A DNA stretch of 64,000 bases, from NCBI GenBank assembly GCA_964036045.1, contig OZ038391.1, positions 43,659,621 to 43,723,620 of the forward strand. The letters are read 5' to 3'. Within the stretch, counting starts at the first letter, position 1. Each line of letters begins with the position of its first letter. Below the pieces are notes generated by a model. It searched no databases. It was given only the letters and a program-made list of their open reading frames with translations, and had not been told where the DNA came from. Shown in pieces: positions 24,049 through 33,000 of the stretch. Both the position numbers and the translations under genes were made by a program. This DNA comes from Eutreptiella sp. 'Long Island Sound 2002'. Taxonomy: Eukaryota; Euglenozoa; Euglenophyceae; Eutreptiales; Eutreptiaceae.

Positions 24049-27000
24049 ATCTCTCTCTCTCTCTCTCTACTTCTCTCTCTTTCTCTCTCTCTCCTCTCTC
24101 TGTGGATATATTGAATATGTCCTACTTGTCAAGTGTGATTGCTGTCGGTTCACCTCCAGCTGCTGTCAGTCACCCTGCAACCGCTGTTGATTTCTTCAGT
24201 TGTACTAATTGTGGTACGCAGCAGCCAGAAAGGACAAGGGTTGTGTGCCTTCAAACAGACACACCACTACCTCAAGAACACGAGGACGGCAGTGGTGCAT
24301 CAAGCAAGGGCAGGGTGCGGTCGAGGAGGGACTGTGAACGATAGCTTACCTGCGTAGCAGGGAGGGAGGTGGGTAACCATCTCATCAGATCAGATTGCAG
24401 ACAAGAGAGGGTACTACTGGCGTGACATGTCTGTGTCTGGGGAAACGGAATGGATGGTTCATGAGGCAGGCCACTAGTTGCATTGGAGGGCTCTGGTGTG
24501 GACTGGATGGGGAGGGAAAGGGGGTGGTAGCATTGGCCGCAGAGGTAAATGTCGCAGAAAAGGGAATTTTGCAGGGTCACCAGAACCGGCATTGAAACAG
24601 CTATGGACAGTTTTGCAGAAAGTCCCAAGCCTTACACAAGCCTCAGGTGCCTCTCTGTGCAAAAGTAATCATTACATTGTCCTTACAAAATTAGATTCAC
24701 CAACTGATCCTCTGAATTTAAATCATGGGCCCAGTTTGGGTGACCCAAAACCCGAAAAAGGTTCGTTTCCTGAGAGCAGTAAATGGAAACCTGAAATAGC
24801 TTTAGTTTTGCACGGTCCACATGACTGGGTGCACTGTCCATGATTCATCCAAAAGAATCTCCTTGCATTTCAGAAAAATCTCTGTGGCAAATTGTTCGCA
24901 CATCTCAGGCTCCTGTGTCCTGCAAATTGCATGGTCACGGACAATGGCCTCGTTGCATGGCATCTTGCAATGGTCCGCCCCCACACAATTTGGGACAGCA
25001 CCACTTGTCCAGCTGTACTTGTGACCGGACAGTGTTGGCCAACTCGTAAGTACCTTTCTGTTGCAGAAAATATTGTAGCTGTGCACCTGCCTACCACCGC
25101 CAGAAAGTAGGCCTCACTGCCCTGCAAATTTTGCTGGCAGCTCTGGATTTCGAGTGGTCTTTCTGAAAAACCAACTCAGACAACGAAATTTCCACACGAA
25201 GCATGCCCCACACAAAATGACTCTCACCCCTTGCGTTGGCCATCCTTTCAGTGTCCTGTGGCATAAGCGAAGGGCCCTCTGCAGACCACACAAGGGGTGC
25301 ACGGGGACCCAGCATCGGGCGGCTGTACATGGGAAGGGGACATCGCAATCCGGCATACTTCCAGGCACTACTGCCAAACAAATCGGACTCCACGGCGCTT
25401 TTCATAGGGGTGATGGGAGGATGGTCCCCGACATCCACACCCCCTCGCGGAGGTGAGATCCCCTCCTGCAGCAGATTCTTGACGTACTTACCGTAATCTG
25501 TGCGGCCAATGGACAACCATTGGACCCGTGCATGAGGAAGAGGCAAGGGCCCCAGAAAGGGGGGAGGAGACATAATTAAGGTGAGTTAAGCGAAGATGTA
25601 AGTGGAGCCTTTGATAGACGAGCCTTGTTTAACACAGCCACCTCCCAAGAGCCCCACAAAGGGGGCGTGTGCCATAAAGGCTGAGTCAGTATGCCGGTTG
25701 GTACTTCCGGGTGTACGTGCGTGTTCGCCTTTTGAGGAGGGAGTCCTCCACTCGCGGATAGGTGGTTGTGGTTGTGGGCTGAGGGGGGAGGGGGGGTGTT
25801 CCCCGACCCACGCCTCAGTGCCCCGTCGTCAGGCATTCCGCCACCGCTGCTGCCTTCTGTTAGATGCGGTCACTTGGGAAGGCCATTGCCCCCATAAAGG
25901 ACATGTCCTTCGCCACTGCGCTCATTCTCATTTGTTTTGGCCGTTCGGGGCGCTTCGTATTGCAGCATCGTGCACTAAGTTGTGTGTGTGCCTCTGGGCT
26001 GTGTGTGGTCCCAGGGGTTATGTATGTGAGGGGGCGTGTGTGGGAGGAGGGGGGCTGGGGAAGAGGAGGGGGGGGGGGCACAATTCTGGGTTGGGCTGCA
26101 TGTGAGGCTTGCGGGCCTCCGCAGGGGAGTGGACGCCAAGGGGTAACGTCAACCGGAAGTACCAACCTGCAAACCTACTCGGTCTTCGTGGTTCAGCCCC
26201 TCATTCTCCTTGTTCAGGGCACAGGCAGACGGGGAAGACAACGAAACGAGCCATGACACGCCAAATCAATGAATCGAGGGTCCCCGGCCCTCAATTGCCT
26301 AAACTTCAATATTTGGCTGCGAGAAGCGGGAGCCACTTGCTGACCCCTTGCCCCAAGCGTGCACAGCCGTAGCCCTCGTTGTCGTGCATTTTGGGATAAT
26401 ACTCGTGTGTGTGGAATGAGCGTGCATCACCGGCGGCCAGGGATTGCTTATTGACCCCCCTCCCCCCCTGCAGGTGGGCAAAGGGGGCCTGCCAGTCGGA
26501 CCGCCACCCTTTCCCCTCCCCCACATCAGAAAATGTGCCGGGGGGTGGGGGGGGGGGGGGGTTGGCATGACGCCTGGGTGAATTGCTGTCTGAAGCTGAC
26601 GGCGCCTATTCCTCTCTCCCACTTACCCTTGTTCTTTCCTTGAACCCTTTCCCTCCGTAGGCAGCGGTGCCCATCGGCCTCTCGCCCCCTAATGCCTTTG
26701 ATCTCCCTACACCCCCTTCCAGTCCCTTGGTCTGGGGAGGGCGGGGGGCCGGGGGGGGTGAACTGAACTGAAGGGGAGGCGGGATCGGGTGGGCAAAGGC
26801 GATGATTGCACGATCCGAAACGGCCATTGCTCACCGTTGGTGGAGAGCCCGATCCAGTTTCCCACTGTCCCACTTGGTCGTCCTCAATGATTCTGAGGAG
26901 GTGGGGAGGGGGGGGGGGGGGGGGCAACACAGTGCAGTGCACTTTGCACATGGATTTCTGTCATAGGCTCATGAAAAGGCTGTGACGCACAGTCACAGCC

Positions 27001-30000
27001 TCCAGACCCTTTTCTTGTTCAATACAGTCGTCCACAATTGTGAGGCACTTGAAGGGACTTTCAAACTACTTTGTTTCTGTCCGACCTCGTCTGAGAATGA
27101 GCCATCACACGGAGGGCGGGGGGGGGGGGGGGGGGAGAAGATCCGCACGCAGTGCAAGGTATAAAATGCACGTGCTAGGCGACACTGTAGGGACACGGAG
27201 CTGCGGATCTGTGACGCGAGGCTACAGCCTCTGCACCAAATCCAATCTCCCACGCAACCCTCCAGAAAGCATCTCCATCGTGGCAGGAGGCATACAGGGA
27301 TGATTGTTGAAAATGGACACTGCCGCCTTCAGATCAAACGATGGGTGGAACTTAGTACTCTCCGTTCGCGGATACGATAGATAGCCGGACGTGTACAGTG
27401 TCTCTGCAATCTGTGCAGGAACGTGACATGCACATGCAGCACGGGCCTGCCCGTGTTGATTACAGCGTAGGAGAGGCACTCGTGTTTTCCTTGAAACTTG
27501 GGAATGGATTCCGTCCACGTGTGCTGTGCGGCGACCTCCCCCGGCTGGACAACATACGGTGAGGGTCATTTGGGGGGGCAGGGGGGGGGGGCTGGCAGGC
27601 CCCTCGAGCACGGTTTGCAGTCTCCCTTCGGTCCAAGGCACAAGGTATTCGCATTTTTGCGCACTTAACCAATGTGCTCAGTACGAGCACCGACCTCAAA
27701 ATAGGTGGGAAACACAGGATGGTGATATTCACAGCAACATTGGTTAAAATAGCACTAAACTTGACCTTAAAATGCTCAAAAATGAGCAACTTAGCAACAA
27801 TATTGCCACAAGTGAGAAGCACAGCAATGCATACCACTTTGCATACTTTGCATGGATATGACACCAATGTCTTCCCACGGCGAAAACAGGCAATGCCCCG
27901 AACAATCTACCTTTGTGCAGTTTTCTTTGCCGAACAGGCAATCGGAATAAGTTTCGTGGAGGAGAGCCCTCATTCGGCACCAGAACCCTCGTATTTGCGA
28001 TGATTTTTTTCTACTTGTTTCATAGAATCATTGGATGGGGCTGCCAATGTCAGCCTCTGACTTCCCGCAGCAACCGCTGCTGCAGCTCATGCTGGCCTTT
28101 CTTGCTTCCGACGAACACATATTCAAAGCCCACACCAACTCCAGCCAAAGGGTGCAGGATGACACACGTGCATAGTTTCCGAAGGGCCAAGCCCCAATCT
28201 TTGAGAGGCCATCTTGAGCATCTCCACAGTGTTCATCCCTCCCGGCTTGGCCCTGCACACAACAACAACCAACGCGGTATTCGACGCAAATTGCAACAAG
28301 CAAAATGAATGACACCGTTCTATGGCCCATTTTAGAGGCACAGTGAAGCCCGTTGAGATGTGTGCAGTTTTGCAGGAGATAATCAAGGATTGGTGACAAA
28401 TGTGTGGCGAAGAAGAGGGAGGTATAGAGGAGTACATCATCAGCACCTCTGTGTAGAAAAACCACAGACCCTCACAAATCGCAGCACCACTGTGGTTGTG
28501 GGTTGCCCAGCCGCCAATACTTTGAATCAAATAAACTCAGATGACTTCATATGGATAACAAAATTGAGGAGGTTTCAATTGATTATCCAAATGGCTTAAC
28601 TTCTTCGTGAGCACCGGGGGGCACACAGATTCCGGCTGGGCGCCCCGTGGGTTGCCCATGCCATCGAATTCCCGCCAACCTCCTTCAGTGAACAACTCAT
28701 GCACGTGGTCAACAAATACGAGATGCATGCAGCCAGTGCATGCCTTTTGCAGTGCTATGCACGAGGTCCAAATCAATAGAGGACTGCAAGGCACAGTGGT
28801 ACAGGCCCTGTGCAATGAGGGACAAGGAATACTTGGTGTCCTTCTTCTTTGTCACGTCTATGACCTTTGCGCCTTTATCCTTTTTGCCTTCAATCGCCTG
28901 AATGATGAGGCATGTGGCCGCCTGCGCCAGTGTACGCTGAGTGTATGTACACTGAGTGAGATTGCGCACACAAATCATTATCTTGCACGTGCCGTGCATG
29001 TCCGTTCTGGAATTCTATTGCACCTCACACTGTGCACGTCGCCAGCAAACTTTGTTTGTACCTGAGGTGCAAGTGGTGAGAAGATTGGGCCTCACAGGTT
29101 CATCACTAGTGCCAATTCATGTTTATGGGGGAGGTGTTCACACATTGTTTGTGCAAAAGATGCAGTACCCCCCCCCCCCCCTCCCCTTGTGTGTCCTACT
29201 TGGCACCAACTCATGCTTTTGGGAGGTGTGTCGACACATTGTTATGTGTAAAAGACGCAGTATCCCTTCATCCCTTGTCACAACCGTGTGCCGTTCCTAG
29301 TGCCAATTCAAGAAGATGGGAGGTATGAAACACCTTGTTATGTGAAAAACATGGAGTTTCCTGCCACCCCTCTCACCCCTGTGTGTCCTACCTGGCACCA
29401 AGTCATGTTTATGGGAGGTGGGTATACAGATTGTTATGTGTAAGAAATGTAGTTGCCCCCTCCCCCCCCTCACACCTGTGTGTCCTTCTTGGTGCCAAAT
29501 CATGTACACGGGAGTAGTCCCACCCACCCTCTTACCTCTGTGTGTCCTACTTGGCAATTCATATTTGTGGGGGGGGTGTATACACATTGTTGTGTGTAAA
29601 AGATGCAACATGCCCTTCCCCACTTGTCACCCCTCTGCGTCCAAGCCCCAATTCATGTGTATGGGAGGTCTCGATACACATTCTTATGGGTAAAACATGT
29701 AGTCCCCCCCCCCCCCTCTCTGACCCTTGCATGTCCTACTTGGCGCCAATTCATATTTGTGGGAGGTGTGAATGTTCATTGTCATGTGTGCAAAGAGGGT
29801 GTAAAACATGCTTCACACGTGGCTTTTGGTCATTGTAAGTGGTCACCTAAATGAAAGAAATTGGCTGTTAATATTTTTGATTGATCATCCATTGAGGCTG
29901 AAAACTGCCTCGGCAGTTTGTGCACCATCCCTTGCACATGGACCCCCCCCCCCCCTGCTTAATGGCCAAATGGGGTGTCAATTGGGTGAAAACCGCATGA

Positions 30001-33000
30001 AAAGAGCATGTTTACTTTTAATCTCCATAGCCCTATGCACAGAGGTCAAGGGGCTGGGGTGATGGGCTGATCAAGAGTTCAGGCACCCACCTCCCCGTTG
30101 GCGCCCCCTACCTATGGAGTGCGGCGGCAGCACTGAGGGATGAGATTGTTGGGACTAAGTCTCTTCCATCCTCGCCTTCCCGCGCAACCACCACAACAGT
30201 GCCTGCCCTCCCTGGGTGGGCACATTGGGCACCTCAGTTGGCCCTTTTGAAGGGGATGGGTGCTTCAGCCCCATGGTAAATAGGGTTGCTTGCCTGCCCG
30301 CGTTGAAGAACACGCGTTGGCCGGATTGCCGTGATGCCGCGGGCATCACCATGGATCCCCTTGAGGGGGGGGGGGGGGTGGCACATGCTGGATCCATGTC
30401 TTGCCCCCATCTCCTTTGGGGTGCCCCCCCCCAACAGTGAACACCCCGCATACAAGTCGATGGAGATGCGCCAAAAAACCTCCGGCAGCGCTGGGGCTGC
30501 CCGCTCTGCTTGTGGGGACCCTAGGGCCACCATGGGGGGTGGCACAGGTGGGTGGGTGGGTGGGGGTGGGGGGTCCAGGGTTGGTCCCAACTATTGGGCG
30601 CCACCTGCACCGCTGGGGTGGCAGAGGGGGGAAGAGGGGTCTATCAACAAGCTGCTCCCCACTCACTGTGCAATGCGGGCTCTCGCAACACACTGAGCAC
30701 GATGATGCTCAACCGCCAGCACACCCCGGGGGCCTAGGCTCGTTGTGGCTGGCGGGCGTAAGGGGGGAGCGCTGGCCCCCCTGTCAGCGGGTCATGGGAA
30801 ATAATCCATCAGGAAGCGTTCTGCCTCCCTTGGACATAGGCCCACCGGCGCTTGCAGGCATTTGAGCTAGGACTCCTGGTAGTGCGGCACTAGCAGCTGC
30901 AACTGCGGCACCATCTCCACTTGTGCCGTGAAGTACCGTCAGACCAGAAGCCCCACGCAGTACCGGCTGCCAAGGGGAATGAGCACGATAAGACACCCCG
31001 CAGTAGTTGGCCCGCCGCCTCCACACCAGCCGCACAGCCAGTCCAAAACTTGTGCCCTCTCTCCCTTACGATTTTACAGTACTTTTGACGATGTTTTTAC
31101 GGAATTTTCTAGTCATTTTATGATTTTACGGCCAATTCTTTAAGAGGTACAGACCAAGGCGGGCGGGGCCTAGGGCATCTCCCCTGCGCTCCATTTGCTA
31201 CCGGTGTTGTTTCCTAATGCTGTTGTTTCATGGTTGGCTTTCGATGGTTACCGTTGTTCCTTGGCTTTGGATGGTTACTCTTGTTTCTTGATGGGCTCTG
31301 GACGGTTCTTGTTGTTCGATGTTGCGCTAAGGATAGTTAATGTTGTTTCCTGGTGGGCTCTGAATGGCTACTGTTGTTTCCTTGTGGGCTCTGGATGGTT
31401 ACTATTGTTTGCTGATGGGCCTGGGATGGTGATTTTTCATGTCAAATTTTTTCTGGAAAAGAAACATTTTTCACTGTGGACATCCTACCCATCCCTGCCC
31501 TGCAGCAGCATTTCCCACGGAGTCCGTCCATTCGTCGAAGCTCACCCAAACGTGCGGAACGTCTCGTAGTTCAGGTCTAAGGATGCGCTGCTTGATGGCT
31601 GCTGTGTGAGCCCGCTGCACCACCTCCAAGGTTGAACACTTCCTCAGACTTGAAGCGGAACGCAGGGACCCCTCGATGGTGGTGCATTTTCTCAAAAACC
31701 CTCGCAATGAGGGGTGGTCAATTTTCTCCAATGGGATTCCGGCCCCCAAGAGTGCTGCAGTAAGATCCTCGTTGGTCAAATCCTCACGAGGAACACCACA
31801 TTTCACCGCCCTTCACCGTGAATGTGCCGGTTGGAAATTCGGCAGCCCTTCGCTCTGGCGTCAACGCCATGCAATAGTGTGGGCTGCGGGGCCACTTTGG
31901 TGCACTGCATTTTGGTGTCTTCTTCGGTGTCTTTGACATACCCAAAATAGAGACAAGAAAAGGGAATTGGGCGTGGGAGAAGAAGGGATGCAATTGCAAT
32001 CACACCGTGTGTGTGTTGTGGTGTGGTGCTGGGTGGTGCTGTGCGCGTGTCCCTGATGCTTACGATATTTTACATTTTACTACATTTTTTTCGGATATAT
32101 TACGGCAATTTTACGGCATGTTACAATTTTACGGTGTTTTACGGAATTTTACAATCGTAAAATGGGCCTGCCCCTGCCTAGGGCCCTGCTCCCAGGTGAG
32201 GGCTCTGAAAAACGCATGAAAAGAGTGTACACAATACTTCACAATTGATTTTGGATCATTGGTGATCACAATATCCAAAAATTCGGTTTCATAATTTTCG
32301 AATTTCTGAGTGGTTGAGGCTGAAAGCTGCGTCGGCATTTTGTGCACTTTTTGTGTGCATTTTGTGTGCATTTTGTGCAAGCTGAGTCCCCGAGACGGAA
32401 GGAGTTATGTAGCCATTTGAGTTCCCTCCGCCTTACGCTTTGGGCTTTGGGTTTGCGAAGCAACACACAGACCTTGGGGGACGCTATGCGGAAATCACAT
32501 TGCCAGCAATGTTGTTAAATCATCCCGTGGGATGTGGAACCCTTTTTCCCCTTGATTGTCACCTTCAAAACAGGAGATAGCCAGGTTTTGGGCTGAAAAC
32601 TGGCCTGTAGACCCGAGGTCACACAATGGCTAGTCGGGGGAGGTGGGGGGCTTCAGAGGGGGTCTGAAATAAATGACCCCCCGTTTTTTTGACTCCAAGA
32701 GCACGAAATTTTTTTCGTCCCAATTCAGTGGGGCTTGCTTCGGCTGCGTGGATGGGCACTTCTGCAATTTATGGCCATGCAACTGAAGAAAGGCGCAGAA
32801 TGTGTTCTTGGCGGCCAAAGGGACCTTTTGGTATGGTATGATCCCCTATAGAGGGGTAGAATGTGGGATGTTGTGGCAGTACACCCATGATAGGAGGCAA
32901 AAAAGCATGCTCTGCAGTCTCTAGCCCTGCCAAGTGCTCGCCCTAGCCAGTTTGACCTCAGGGAGTCACTGGTTGAACATGGCTACATCACCTATGCTAT

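Noticed and set aside
29119-29693. Overlapping frames with CVSYLAPxH repeats
   Set aside because: Produced by the minisatellite at 29100-29800.
29100-29800. CRISPR-like array
   Set aside because: Unit is about 100 bp with no unique spacers of constant length; this is a eukaryotic minisatellite.
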